Assembly (NCBI GenBank): GCA_903847975.1
Contig: CAINFC010000094.1
Location: 1-61,181 of the forward strand
From: an uncultured Acidobacteriota bacterium
Lineage (GTDB): Bacteria; Acidobacteriota; UBA6911; CAINFC01
Direction of reading: 5' to 3'
DNA length: 61,181 nt
Numbering within the stretch: position 1 is the stretch's first letter; each line of letters starts with the position of its first letter. The notes under the pieces were generated by a model that had not been told where the DNA came from, ran no database searches, and saw only the letters and a list, made by a program, of their open reading frames with translations. The translations under genes and the position numbers were made by a program. Shown here one piece after another: positions 16,293 through 25,366 of the stretch.

Positions 16293-18965
16293 ATGAACAA
16301 AGCCATAATAAACCCTGGTCAACTTGCCGAACAGGAAAAGAATATCCGCGACCATCTTTCCCAGGGCCGCTGGAGAAAAGCCCGGGATGAAGCGAAATCG
16401 GTTCTCAAACAGGATCCCGGTCGTTTCCTCCCCCTGATCATTGAGGCCAATGTCGGCCTGGCGCGGGAAATGGCTTCCCGCGGACTCACCTCCGAGGCCG
16501 CACAGGTCCTGACCTATCTCAGGACCATCGCTCCGCCGGAAACCGTTCGATTGCTGGAAGTCGAGATGAAAAGAGCTGCGCCGACTGCCAAAAGCACCAC
16601 GGCCGAATTACTGGCCTCCCTGGACGATCCTTCTTTTTGTACCGATGCCTCCTGGCGTTCCCGGACGGCCGACTGGATCGTCCTTCGATTCGATTTCGCC
16701 CCCAACCGGCAAAGCGCCCTGCCCGGGCCTTCCGGAGGGGAGGTTCAGTCGATCTGGCAGGCCCTCCACCACGTCTCACAGCAGCAGTGGAAAGAAGCCG
16801 GCGAATCCCTGCGTCCGGTATCGGCCCGCTCCCCTTTTCGAAATTGGAAGCTGTTGATCAAGGGTTTGATCGCTTATTATCAGGGTGAATTCGAGCGGGC
16901 CGGCCAGTTCTGGGAAGGGATCGAAAAAGACACGGTTCCCGACCAGGCACAGAAGGTATACCGCTTATGGACCGAACCGGTCCGGGAGGCCCGGGAGGTA
17001 CCGGAGCCTCATTTAATGCAGGCATTTTGCACTCTGGCCCGGCAACCGGGATTGGCCCCCCTGCTTCTCGCCGCCGAAAAAAAAGGTAACCCGCAGAATC
17101 CGATCGAACCATATGCCTTCCTGCGCCGGTCCCTGCCTGCGTTCCCATCCCTCAAACCGGACTGGGTTGGAGCCTTGACCGATTTCTGCTGCCAATCCAT
17201 GCTGATGGCCTCCGAACAGGGGGTGGAGCAGACCGCCGACTTTTTCGAGGATCTGGAGGAAAACCGAGCCTGGAAAAGCGATGCCGAACGACTGGTGGGC
17301 CTGCGAACCTTTTGCTTTCTATACACCGCGGACAGCCACCATGAGCCATGGCAGGATTACTGGAAAAGCTATGTTCATCTTCAGGAAAAATTTTACGGAT
17401 CCAGCCCGCGCCTGAGGTCCATTGCCCATCTCGCCGAAGCGTCCTGCCTCGTTTTTGCCGGCTGCTCCAGCCCCCTGCCGGGAAACAGAAAAGAGCAAGC
17501 CCCACTGCTTAAAACGGAGCATGCCAGCCGGGCCATCCGGCTTCTCGAATGCAGCATGCAGGAAGACCCGACTCAAAAGAGAGCCTGCCAATTGCTGGCG
17601 GACCTGTACCGGCAGCTGGACCGCAAAAAAGATCTCGGGCGCCTGCTTGAAATAATGGCCCGGCAATTCCCCGGCGACAAGGATGTTTTATGCCAGGCTG
17701 CCGGTTACTTTCTGGAGCGCAAAGCCGTTACCAAGGCGATCCAGTATGTGGAGCAGGCCAGGCGGATCGACCGGCTGGACCCCAAGCTGATGGACGATTA
17801 TGTGCGGATGCACTTCCACCTGGCGCGTCAGCATTTCGAAAAACGCTCCTTCCCCAAGGGAAGGGAAGTGATCGAGCAGCTGCTCACCGGAGAGTATGCG
17901 CTAGCCACCAAGGACAACCTGGACCGCAGCCGTTGGACGATCTGCCTGCGCCGGGGAATTCTGGAACTCTCCGCCGGCTTTGCCGGCCTGGCGGAGGAAT
18001 GGCTGGCCAAAGCCGAAGCGGATGCTCCTTCCAAAGCGGCCTTCCTTCTGCAGGCTCACATTCTTTGGGTAGTCTACCAGTCACGGCAGGGTTACGCCCA
18101 TGACGATTTTTCGAAGAAACTGGAGCGGTATGTGCAGTCCCGGATCGAAATCGGCGACATCCTCTGGCTGTTGCGCGTGTACCGTTATATTAGTTCCCTG
18201 ACGGGATTGCCGCCCCTGTCCCTGGCCGAGAATCTGATTCTCAAGGGGATGAAGAAAGCGGCCCGGAGTTCGTTCAGCCGCCAGGACCTTTTGCACCTCC
18301 TGGAGCTCCTCTCCCCCAATCACCGGTTTTTTTTCGGGCTGGACCCCTACTTTAAAAATTGGCTCAAGAAGGATCCCGCAGATCCCCTGATCCGTTATTA
18401 TCAAATGCGCAGTGCGGATCCGGAATCCATTTCCCCCGGCAAGCGGGAGAAGACCTACCGGGAAATCCTGAAAGAGGCGATGGCCCGAAGGGATGAGACG
18501 GCGATTCGGCTCCTGGAAAACGAGCTGCGGTTAAAGAGGCCCGAAGAGTTCTATCTTCCCCCCCCTGATTTTGAAGATTTCCAGGAGGAGTTGGATGAGC
18601 TGTGGGGCGATGGTGCCGGGGAACCGCCCGACCTGGATACCCTTCCTCCCATACCCCTGCCGGATATACTCCAGAAGGTGCTCAACTCCACGGGGCGGGA
18701 GTTGATTTGCGCTTATAAGGAAATGGTCAGCACCATGGGCCCCGCGGAAAAGAAAATCATGAGACAAGGTTTAACCGGGACAATTCCCAAAGCGGATCTG
18801 GATTTCATTTTTGGCAGGAAGACGGGAAAAGGCCAGGGGATGAAACGCTTTTTTCCTCCCGCGCCGCCGGAACCGCCTCAACCCGGGAAACAGAAACAGG
18901 CACGGCAGGAGGCCGAGAAGGAAAAGAGCCCTCCGCCCAAATCCTTCTTCCGGAGATTGTTTTAA
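16293..18965 (+). CDS. 890-aa helical-repeat (TPR-like) protein of the Hsp70 operon
   Basis: No named family is recognised. The sequence is almost entirely alpha-helical with TPR-like pairs, for example ACQLLADLYRQLDRKKDLGR and LCQAAGYFLERKAVTKAIQY (about 430-510). An acidic segment (about 763-800: DFEDFQEELDELWG) and a basic proline-rich tail (from about 850) close it. No signal peptide or TM, so it is cytoplasmic. AGGA lies 8 nt before ATG 16293. The stop is 2 nt before the J-like gene, so it is the first cistron of a five-gene chaperone operon. It may recruit clients or bind the Hsp70; this is inferred from position and repeats. Confidence 0.75.
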   Translation: MNKAIINPGQLAEQEKNIRDHLSQGRWRKARDEAKSVLKQDPGRFLPLIIEANVGLAREMASRGLTSEAAQVLTYLRTIAPPETVRLLEVEMKRAAPTAKSTTAELLASLDDPSFCTDASWRSRTADWIVLRFDFAPNRQSALPGPSGGEVQSIWQALHHVSQQQWKEAGESLRPVSARSPFRNWKLLIKGLIAYYQGEFERAGQFWEGIEKDTVPDQAQKVYRLWTEPVREAREVPEPHLMQAFCTLARQPGLAPLLLAAEKKGNPQNPIEPYAFLRRSLPAFPSLKPDWVGALTDFCCQSMLMASEQGVEQTADFFEDLEENRAWKSDAERLVGLRTFCFLYTADSHHEPWQDYWKSYVHLQEKFYGSSPRLRSIAHLAEASCLVFAGCSSPLPGNRKEQAPLLKTEHASRAIRLLECSMQEDPTQKRACQLLADLYRQLDRKKDLGRLLEIMARQFPGDKDVLCQAAGYFLERKAVTKAIQYVEQARRIDRLDPKLMDDYVRMHFHLARQHFEKRSFPKGREVIEQLLTGEYALATKDNLDRSRWTICLRRGILELSAGFAGLAEEWLAKAEADAPSKAAFLLQAHILWVVYQSRQGYAHDDFSKKLERYVQSRIEIGDILWLLRVYRYISSLTGLPPLSLAENLILKGMKKAARSSFSRQDLLHLLELLSPNHRFFFGLDPYFKNWLKKDPADPLIRYYQMRSADPESISPGKREKTYREILKEAMARRDETAIRLLENELRLKRPEEFYLPPPDFEDFQEELDELWGDGAGEPPDLDTLPPIPLPDILQKVLNSTGRELICAYKEMVSTMGPAEKKIMRQGLTGTIPKADLDFIFGRKTGKGQGMKRFFPPAPPEPPQPGKQKQARQEAEKEKSPPPKSFFRRLF

Positions 18966-18967
18966 AA

Positions 18968-19285
18968 ATGAATCCCTTTTTTGTGCTCGATGTCCCGCCG
19001 GACGCCGACGATGAAACCATCCGCAAAACCTATCTGGAGGCGATAAAAAAAGCCCCTCCGGAGAAGGACCCGGAACGATTCCGGATCATCCACCAGGCCT
19101 ACGAAAGCATCCGCAACGAGTCGCAGCGGATCGGATTCCGGCTTTTTCCTGCCGGTTCCGCCGGGTCTTCGCTGACCGATTCTTTTCTCCGCCACGCTCG
19201 CTGGCGGCCTTCGATGGAGCCTCCGGACTGGGAAACGCTAAAGGAATTTTTATGCCAATGCCAGATACCCCCGAATCAAAAATGA
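18968..19285 (+). CDS. J-domain-like co-chaperone lacking HPD
   Basis: 105 aa. Residues 2-50 follow a J domain: NPFFVLDVPPDADDETIRKT matches helix I and the first half of helix II, and FRIIHQAYESIR matches helix III. The loop that normally carries His-Pro-Asp reads Ala-Pro-Pro (29-31, in KKAPPEKDPERF). HPD is needed for canonical J proteins to stimulate Hsp70 ATPase, so this one should act differently or only tether. The C-terminal 55 residues match nothing known to me. It starts 2 nt after the TPR gene stop and overlaps the GrpE-like gene. Confidence 0.75.
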   Translation: MNPFFVLDVPPDADDETIRKTYLEAIKKAPPEKDPERFRIIHQAYESIRNESQRIGFRLFPAGSAGSSLTDSFLRHARWRPSMEPPDWETLKEFLCQCQIPPNQK

Positions 19286-19959
19286 ACCGCGCCGAGTGGA
19301 AAGAAAGGCTTCGCCTTCAATTCGAGGCCTGCCTGCAGGATCTCGAACAGGACGAAGAGGATCCCGGGCCGGCGGAGAATCCGGCCGAGCGCCCCGAGAC
19401 CCCGGACCTCTATTCCTTTTACGCTCTCTGGGCAGCATCCCAGGCGGAAGCGCGCAAAGCGAACCGGCGCCTGGCGGAAGCTCTCAGCCAATGGGGCGAA
19501 CTGGCCAACCGGCTGGAATCGGAACGGCAAAGCCGGGGCGAGAATGGGGAATCCGTCTCTTCCTTTGCCGACCCGGAGCCGGACAGAAATTCCGAGCGGG
19601 CCACCCGCTTTCTGATGGCCGAATTCGGGGACCGGCTCAGGCGAATAGGCCGGGCCTTTCAGAACGCTCCCCCTAAGTCCTGGTGGAGCCGCGATGCTGC
19701 CTGGAAAGAAGCCTGGGGAAACCAGCGGCAGGCTCTCGAAATCCTGGCCGAACACTTTGAAGTGCTTTTGCAGCGCCAGGGTCTGCGTCGTATCGAAACC
19801 CTGGGAAGGATCTTCGACCCCGAAGAAATGACGGCCACCGAGACGGAATGTCATACGGACTTGGAACCGCACCTGGTGCTGGAGGAAACGGCTCCCGGCT
19901 ATTACTGGGACGAAGAGCTGTTGCGGCCGGCCCAGGTAAAAGTGAATTCCTTGAAATAG
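19252..19959 (+). CDS. divergent GrpE-family nucleotide exchange factor
   Basis: 235 aa from ATG 19252, or 225 aa from ATG 19282. The first has AAGGA 7 nt upstream; the second makes an ATGA overlap with the J-like gene, and both are plausible. The N-terminal half is acidic with a long helix (LYSFYALWAASQAEARKANR, about 60-105), as in GrpE dimer helices. The C-terminus keeps the GrpE beta-domain: LRRIETLGRIFDPEEMTA, VLEETAPGYYWDEELLRPA, VKVNS. GrpE opens Hsp70 to release ADP. Its presence with a dedicated Hsp70 indicates a self-contained cycle. Its central region is too divergent for confident alignment by eye. Confidence 0.78.
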   Translation: MPMPDTPESKMNRAEWKERLRLQFEACLQDLEQDEEDPGPAENPAERPETPDLYSFYALWAASQAEARKANRRLAEALSQWGELANRLESERQSRGENGESVSSFADPEPDRNSERATRFLMAEFGDRLRRIGRAFQNAPPKSWWSRDAAWKEAWGNQRQALEILAEHFEVLLQRQGLRRIETLGRIFDPEEMTATETECHTDLEPHLVLEETAPGYYWDEELLRPAQVKVNSLK

Positions 19960-19983
19960 AAACAGACAGAAGGACCCATTACC

Positions 19984-21744
19984 ATGAAGGAAATGATCGT
20001 CGGTATCGACCTGGGCACCACCAATTCGGAGCTGGCGGTGGTACGGGAGGATGTTCTGCAAGTCGTTCCGGTTCACGGCAACGTCATCATGCCTTCCTGC
20101 GTGGGACTGGACCTCGCGGGGAAAATCCTGGTCGGTCGGAGCGCCCGGAACCAGATGATCGCCTCTCCGGAAGATACCGTCCTGTCGGTGAAGCGCAAAA
20201 TGGGAGAGACTTCAAAAATCCTCATGGGCGGGAAAGAATACAGCCCCGAAGAAATCTCCGCTCTGATCCTGCTGGAGCTTAAAAAAGAAGGGGAAAAACA
20301 ACTGGGGCAGCCGATCGCGAAAGCGGTCATTACCGTGCCGGCCTATTTTGACGATATCCGGCGCAAGGCGACGCAGACCGCCGGACGGCTGGCGGGCCTG
20401 GAAGTCGTACGTATTTTAAACGAGCCGACGGCCGCAGCCGTGGCCTATGGCGCCGGAAGCCGCGGCCAGGAGAACCTGCTGGTTTACGACCTGGGAGGGG
20501 GAACGTTTGACGTCTCGGTCGTGCAGGTGGAAGCCGGAGTGGTGGAAGTAAAGTCCAGCCACGGCGATACCCGCCTGGGCGGAGACGATTTCGATCAGCT
20601 GCTGGTCGATTACGCCCGGGAGGAATTCCGGAAGATGCACCATAAGGAGCTGGCCCCTACTCCCCAGAACCTTCGCCGCCTGAAGGATATTATGGAAAAG
20701 GCCAAGTGCCGGCTGTCCGACGAGCCCTATGTCCGAATCCGGGAGGAATTCATCGACGGCCGGAATCATCTCGAACTGGAGATCGAACGTTACGCGTATG
20801 AGCAGATGATCCTGCCGCTGCTGGAAAAGACCCTGGAGTGCGTCCATCAATCGCTCTCCGATGCCCGGCTGAACCCCGGCGACCTTCACAAGGTGATGCT
20901 GGTCGGCGGAGCCACCCGGACTCCGCTGGTCCAGAACCTCCTGCGGGATCGGCTGCAAACCGACCCCCATTTCGAAATCGACCCGGACCTGATCGTCGCC
21001 ATGGGCGCAGCCATTCAGGGAGGGGTTCTGGGAGGAGAAAAACAGCATTCGGTCCTGGTGGACATTACGCCCCACACCTTAAGTATGGTGGCGGTAAGCG
21101 ACCAGTACGGTTACCCGCGCCTGGTCTGCGTCCCCATCCTGCACCGGAACACGCCCCTGCCCGCTGCCAAGAGCGAGATATTTCAAACCATGGTCGACAA
21201 CCAGAAAGAGGTGCAGGTCGCCGCCTACCAGGGCGAGGAGCCCTTTCCGGAGGACAACCGGCTGATCGGCGATTTCATGATCGAAAACCTGAGCCGGGCA
21301 CCGGCCGGAAACCCGATCACCGTTCATTTTGCCCTGGACCTGAACGGCATGCTGAAAGTTACCGCCGCGGAAAAAAACACCGGCCTTTCCAAATCGGCGG
21401 TCCTCGACACCCACGCCGCCGGGGTCATCGATTTCGAGGCCGCCCGCCGGAACCTGAAAAGTCTGATCCGGGAGGAAGAACCGGAGGGGACTGCCGATCG
21501 TTTTTCTTCGAAAGCGGAATCCGCATCCGAGGCGCCTGCCGAGAGGCAGGAATTGCTGATTGCCGCCAAGGATCTGCGCCGCCGGGCGGAAGCCCTGCTG
21601 CAGAAGGAAGTTGCCGCCGGGGATGCGGAGGAGATACGCAAACACCTGCAGGAAAGCCGGCAGGCCATCGAAGAGCGCCGCTGGGGCCGGCTGCAGGAAA
21701 TCAACGACACCCTCTCCGATTTGCTGTTCTACCTGGAAGATTAG
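19984..21744 (+). CDS. DnaK-like Hsp70 chaperone (short, non-canonical)
   Basis: 586 aa, against about 635 for housekeeping DnaK. The ATPase domain has [15 protein letters not shown] (phosphate 1), [14 protein letters not shown] (phosphate 2), [12 protein letters not shown] and [14 protein letters not shown]. The substrate-binding beta domain (about 365-480) includes [12 protein letters not shown] and IPLHR-like [12 protein letters not shown]; the helical lid is short and the C-terminus is [10 protein letters not shown] with no DnaK-type acidic tail. It follows the GrpE-like gene by 24 nt and precedes the zinc ribbon by 2 nt. Most likely a specialised Hsp70 with its own co-factors, not the main DnaK. 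Confidence 0.93.
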   Translation: MKEMIVGIDLGTTNSELAVVREDVLQVVPVHGNVIMPSCVGLDLAGKILVGRSARNQMIASPEDTVLSVKRKMGETSKILMGGKEYSPEEISALILLELKKEGEKQLGQPIAKAVITVPAYFDDIRRKATQTAGRLAGLEVVRILNEPTAAAVAYGAGSRGQENLLVYDLGGGTFDVSVVQVEAGVVEVKSSHGDTRLGGDDFDQLLVDYAREEFRKMHHKELAPTPQNLRRLKDIMEKAKCRLSDEPYVRIREEFIDGRNHLELEIERYAYEQMILPLLEKTLECVHQSLSDARLNPGDLHKVMLVGGATRTPLVQNLLRDRLQTDPHFEIDPDLIVAMGAAIQGGVLGGEKQHSVLVDITPHTLSMVAVSDQYGYPRLVCVPILHRNTPLPAAKSEIFQTMVDNQKEVQVAAYQGEEPFPEDNRLIGDFMIENLSRAPAGNPITVHFALDLNGMLKVTAAEKNTGLSKSAVLDTHAAGVIDFEAARRNLKSLIREEEPEGTADRFSSKAESASEAPAERQELLIAAKDLRRRAEALLQKEVAAGDAEEIRKHLQESRQAIEERRWGRLQEINDTLSDLLFYLED

Positions 21745-21746
21745 CC

Positions 21747-22073
21747 ATGTCGACGCTGACGTGTCCGGCTTGCGGAAAAACCGGTCTGGCCGAAGACAGC
21801 GCGGCCTGCCCGCGCTGCTCATGCGAACTGGGCGAGCTGGCCAAGGTATCCGGCGCCGCTCGGGAAGAGTTTCAAAAGTCCCTTCGATTGCTGCGCCAGG
21901 GATCCCTGGGGGAATCTCTGGCGCATGCCGAAGTCTCCTGGACACTGCGCCACTCCCGCGAAGCGGCTCAGGCAGGTTTCGTGGCCGCCATCGCCCTAGG
22001 AGGGAGCTCCTCATGGCGCCTTTGGGAACGGAGGCTCGCTGAAACCGGGCTCCGGGCCAACGGTCCCTCTTAG
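21747..22073 (+). CDS. zinc-ribbon protein of the Hsp70 operon
   Basis: 108 aa. An N-terminal zinc ribbon has two CxxC pairs (CPACGKTG and CPRCSCEL, residues 6-29). The remainder is two or three helices (EEFQKSLRLLRQGSLGESLA, WTLRHSREAAQAGFVAAI) resembling a TPR pair. It begins 2 nt after the Hsp70 stop, so it belongs to the operon. DnaJ proteins carry a zinc module that helps bind unfolded clients; here zinc-binding and J-like parts are encoded separately, which may reflect a split of such functions. That interpretation is inference. Confidence 0.7.
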   Translation: MSTLTCPACGKTGLAEDSAACPRCSCELGELAKVSGAAREEFQKSLRLLRQGSLGESLAHAEVSWTLRHSREAAQAGFVAAIALGGSSSWRLWERRLAETGLRANGPS

Positions 22074-22112
22074 TTGAACAAGCCCGTCGCGCATCGGTTC
22101 CTTTTTGCCGGC

Positions 22113-23468
22113 TTACTCCGCCAGGTACACCGCCAGGCGGCGGATTCGCGGCTCGGCCGCCGACTGCGCCACGCGCAGTCGGACCGCGGCGACCTCCACC
22201 GCCGGAAAGCGATGAATCCGCTTATGGCCGATTGACTGCGCCGCACCCAGCAGGGTCCATGTCCCGGCTCCGGTCTGCCCCTCCACCCGGTATTCCCGCA
22301 CCCGCTCGCCCTCCGCGATTTCTTCCATGATCACCGCATGGTCGATGCGCGAGGGCTTCGGCAGCGGCAGCAGGACGTCCGCTCCCCGACCCCCGGTTTC
22401 GGCCACCGGCCGGCGGAAGCGGCGCCGGATCTCGCGGCCGAAGGCGGCATAGCTTTTCATGTCCGCTTCCGGGATCCGCCCGTCGCGGTCCGGGGTCCCC
22501 CCGAAGATGAGCGTCGAATTGAGCCCCACCGACCGGTAGTACATTTCCACCATCTCTTCCGGCGCATATACCTTGCGGTCGTCGTCGGGGCGCCAGAACC
22601 ACTCGTGGTTGCGGATGGGCACATCGACCATGGCCGGACTCCACAGGCTCCCCTGAGGATCGCCGTGCAGCAGCAGCTCCCGGTGGGAACCCGCCTGCTG
22701 GTGAGCTCGGTCTGCGGCAGCCAGATCGGGCATGGTAGCCCAGCAGGGGTCTCCGGCAAATCCGCTTTCGTTGCCGATCCAGCGGTGCTCGCGCCGCTGC
22801 GGGCTGTGGTAGAAGACGATATTCTTCTGGTGGCGGTCCACCACCGGCAGCACGTCCGGCCCGCCGCTGTCCGGGTGCGGAATTCCGGCATCGTACCAGA
22901 TCTCGCAGAGCGGGCCGTAGCGCGAAACCAGCTCCTCGGTCATCCGGGCTCCCAGCCGGGCAAACGCGGCCTGCTCCGGTCCTCCCGCCCCCCGGTTGAC
23001 CCGGTAGCTCCAGACCTTCTGGTAGGCATTGCGGTGGCAGCTGAGATAAACGCCGGGTCGGATGCCGGCTTTGCGGCAGGAGGTGACAAAATCGCCGAAC
23101 AGATCCGCCTTCCCCCCGCGCCAGCCGGTCTGCTTCAGACCGTACGGGTAAAGGTCGCTCTGCCACTGCAGAAAACCGTTGAAATGGGTGGCGGTAAAAA
23201 TGGCATAGCGGCAGCCCGCCGCCTTGGCCGCCTCTAGCCACTGGTCCGTATCCAGCTTGCGAGGCTGGTAAAGATTCGGATCGAAAACCTCCCTGTAATC
23301 CTTCCAGCCCTCCGGAGCGAACACCGGCATGTCGTAGTGGAAAACAATCCCCACTTCGAAATCCTGCCAGGCGGCCTGGGCCGGCGTGGGGCGCGGCAAA
23401 GCGGGGACCGCGGCGCGCGAGGCGGCCAGCGCGCTCCATGCCAGTTCCCGCCGGTTGATCAGAATCAT
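22113..23468 (-). CDS. alpha-L-fucosidase, GH29 family
   Basis: 451 aa, exported. The N-terminus has a twin-Arg-like start (NRRELAWSALAAS) and a cleavable segment ending about residue 30. The TIM-barrel part has FTATHFNGFLQWQSDLYPYG (substrate-binding His) and the nucleophile aspartate in CEIWYDAGIP. A C-terminal beta-sandwich (about 370-451) follows, as usual in GH29. Retaining hydrolysis of alpha-linked L-fucose from glycans is expected. ATG at 23468 is chosen because it directly starts the signal sequence and AGGA is upstream. It is convergent with the Hsp70 operon; GH95 lies 2 kb away. Confidence 0.88.
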   Translation of the reverse strand: MILINRRELAWSALAASRAAVPALPRPTPAQAAWQDFEVGIVFHYDMPVFAPEGWKDYREVFDPNLYQPRKLDTDQWLEAAKAAGCRYAIFTATHFNGFLQWQSDLYPYGLKQTGWRGGKADLFGDFVTSCRKAGIRPGVYLSCHRNAYQKVWSYRVNRGAGGPEQAAFARLGARMTEELVSRYGPLCEIWYDAGIPHPDSGGPDVLPVVDRHQKNIVFYHSPQRREHRWIGNESGFAGDPCWATMPDLAAADRAHQQAGSHRELLLHGDPQGSLWSPAMVDVPIRNHEWFWRPDDDRKVYAPEEMVEMYYRSVGLNSTLIFGGTPDRDGRIPEADMKSYAAFGREIRRRFRRPVAETGGRGADVLLPLPKPSRIDHAVIMEEIAEGERVREYRVEGQTGAGTWTLLGAAQSIGHKRIHRFPAVEVAAVRLRVAQSAAEPRIRRLAVYLAE

Positions 23469-23701
23469 AGCCTGTTTCCTATTGGCAAAAGGGACCGGGC
23501 ATCCATACCAAAACCGACTGAGGGAAGGGCAAACGGAGCATGTCAGCTGCCCCTTTGCCTTAAGGCTATTATACGAAGAATGGAGAAACAGAGTCAATCG
23601 GCCAGGCCTGCGGCGGCGAGCATGCTGCGAGCGTCGGCACCGTCCGGGTTGAACGGCAGGAGCCGCTGCTGTAGAATTGCGTCATGCCAAGGAATGCCGA
23701 C

Positions 23702-24571
23702 ATGAGTCGCCGTCTTTTTTTAACCCAGGCCGGAACCTGGCTGCTGCCCGCCGCCTGTCCGGCCCTGCCCGCTGCGGCGGAGCAGCCCCTGGCCCGGATC
23801 GGTCTGGCCACCGATATCCACTTTGCGGACAAGCCTGCCGCGGGTGCCCGCGAGTACCGGGCTTCCCTGTCCAAGCTGGGCGAGGCGGTCGAGATCTGGA
23901 ACCGGGAAAAAGTGGATGCCGCCATCGAGCTGGGAGATTTCGTGGATTCCTCGCCCACAGCTGCGCAGGAGACGGCCGATCTGCGGCGCATTCTCGAGGT
24001 GTTGGGCGGGCTGCGGGCACCGCGCTACTTTGCGCTGGGCAACCACTGCGTCTTCACCCTGACCAAGAAGCAGTTCCTGGAGGCGTGGGGCGCCGGACAG
24101 AGCTGGTATTCCTTTTCCCTGAACGGATACCGCGGCATCGTTCTGGATTCCGCCTTCAGCAGCGACGGCCGCCCTTACGGCGGCCGGGAGTTCGACTGGC
24201 AGGATGCGCTGCTGCCCCCGGCGCAGGTCGAATGGCTGGAGGCCGAATTGCGCCGCTCCACCCTACCGTCCCTTGTTTTTCTGCACCACCGGCTCGACAG
24301 CGGAGATCACTACAGCGTCCGCAATGCCGCCGCCGTGCGGAAGGTTTTGGAAGCTTCGGGGCGGGTGGCCGCCGTCCTCCAGGGGCACAATCACCTCAAC
24401 GACTACCGGCGGATCGGCGGAATCCACTACTGCACGCTGAAAGCCATGGTGGACGGCCCTCCTCCGGAAAGCAGCGCCTATGGAACCCTGGAGCTCTATG
24501 CCGGAAGCCGGATGTTCTTGAAGGGCTTCCGGCTGCTGGGTTCCCGGGAAATGAAGGCCGGCCCCGACTAA
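23702..24571 (+). CDS. exported calcineurin-like metallophosphoesterase
   Basis: About 289 aa. It starts with a Tat-type signal, MSRRLFLTQAG, ending near PALPAAAEQ. The dinuclear-metal motifs are in order: LATDIHFAD, IELGDFVDS, LGNHC (usual GNHD/E), FLHHRLD and LQGHNHLND. Family members hydrolyse phosphomonoesters or phosphodiesters; Tat export suggests metal loading in the cytoplasm. ATG at 23702 has AAGGA at 8 nt; ATG 23684 would put six residues before the Tat motif. It is divergent from the GH29 gene, separated by 233 nt. Confidence 0.88.
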   Translation: MSRRLFLTQAGTWLLPAACPALPAAAEQPLARIGLATDIHFADKPAAGAREYRASLSKLGEAVEIWNREKVDAAIELGDFVDSSPTAAQETADLRRILEVLGGLRAPRYFALGNHCVFTLTKKQFLEAWGAGQSWYSFSLNGYRGIVLDSAFSSDGRPYGGREFDWQDALLPPAQVEWLEAELRRSTLPSLVFLHHRLDSGDHYSVRNAAAVRKVLEASGRVAAVLQGHNHLNDYRRIGGIHYCTLKAMVDGPPPESSAYGTLELYAGSRMFLKGFRLLGSREMKAGPD

Positions 24572-24625
24572 ATTCACAGGAAGAACGGAAGAGCAGGAAG
24601 GCAGGAGAAGCGGTTGCCGGTCGGC

Positions 24626-25051
24626 TTATCGATGAGGAGGAAAGAGAGACACCTTACACTTTTGAGCCGCCTTGCATAACAGGTGGTCCTGGGTGGCCAT
24701 GGGCAGTCCGGTCCTCATGGCCAGATCCAGGTAGGAAGCGTCATAGGTCGAAAGACGCTGATCGCGCGCCAGGGAAAAAATCTCTTTGCGCATTCTTTCC
24801 GGAGTTTCCGGCTCCACCCGGATCGGCAAAATACCGATGAGATCCAGAAACCGGACCACCGAGGCATAGTCGAGGCGTTTCCTTCTTTCCGCAACGAGAA
24901 GGGCATTCCCAAGCTCCAGAGGCCAGATGGCCGGAACCAGTGCGGTATCCTTCTCCAGGCAGTCGAGCACCGTCTCGGAGTAACGGCTTCCTTCCTCCTC
25001 GAAACACCAGGCCATCACCACGGAATTGTCGATGACGAAAAGGCGGGACAT
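24626..25051 (-). CDS. VapC-like PIN-domain toxin
   Basis: 141 aa. PIN fold with the acidic residues expected of the Mg2+-dependent RNase: IDNSVVMAWCFEEE near the N-terminus, the central Glu in WPLELGNALLVAERR, and Asp residues in STYDASYLDLAMRTG. VapC toxins cut tRNA or rRNA. The ATG shares one base with the antitoxin stop (TGATG), so translation is coupled and toxin is made only after antitoxin. Confidence 0.9.
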   Translation of the reverse strand: MSRLFVIDNSVVMAWCFEEEGSRYSETVLDCLEKDTALVPAIWPLELGNALLVAERRKRLDYASVVRFLDLIGILPIRVEPETPERMRKEIFSLARDQRLSTYDASYLDLAMRTGLPMATQDHLLCKAAQKCKVSLFPPHR

Positions 25052-25290
25052 CAGCGTCTCCCTTCCTCAATCATCTCGCGAATGCTGAGGCCGTCCAGGC
25101 GCCGCCCTCTTCGAAAGTTCTTCAGCTGGGAAATCACTTCGGGCAACGGAGTTTTCCGGGTCGAATCCGCGGGCTGTAACGTAGCTACCGGAATTCCATG
25201 ACGGGTAATCGTGATGCGCTCCCCTTTCGCCACCCGATCCAGAAGGCGGTGAAAATGGGCCTTGGCTTCATAGGTACCGATCGTTTCCAT
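25051..25290 (-). CDS. Phd/YefM-fold antitoxin partner of VapC
   Basis: 79 aa. METIGTYEAKAHFHRLLDRV then GERITITRHGIPVATL is the Phd/YefM N-terminal DNA-binding fold; the C-terminal part (REMIEEGRR) should wrap the toxin. AAAGGAG lies 5 nt before the ATG. A 12-bp palindrome in the promoter is a good candidate for its own operator, giving the usual conditional autorepression. Confidence 0.9.
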   Translation of the reverse strand: METIGTYEAKAHFHRLLDRVAKGERITITRHGIPVATLQPADSTRKTPLPEVISQLKNFRRGRRLDGLSIREMIEEGRR

Positions 25291-25312
25291 GGAATCTCCT
25301 TTCGACGGGTCT

Positions 25313-25347
25313 TAGACTAGTCTATCTTATTACGAAGCGAGTTACAA
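25313..25347 (-). promoter_or_regulatory. toxin-antitoxin promoter with palindromic operator
   Basis: On the minus strand TTGTAA (25347-25342), a 17-nt spacer and TAGACT (25324-25319) form a plausible promoter. The perfect palindrome TAGACTAGTCTA (25313-25324) covers the -10, so a dimeric antitoxin bound there would block RNA polymerase. Transcription would start about 20 nt before the antitoxin ATG. Confidence 0.6.
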
Positions 25348-25366
25348 GCCAAAGGAAAACGGATGC

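Noticed and set aside
24572-25366. possible defence island around the toxin-antitoxin pair
   Set aside because: Only a standard VapBC-type pair is present; neighbouring genes are glycan enzymes with no defence signature.
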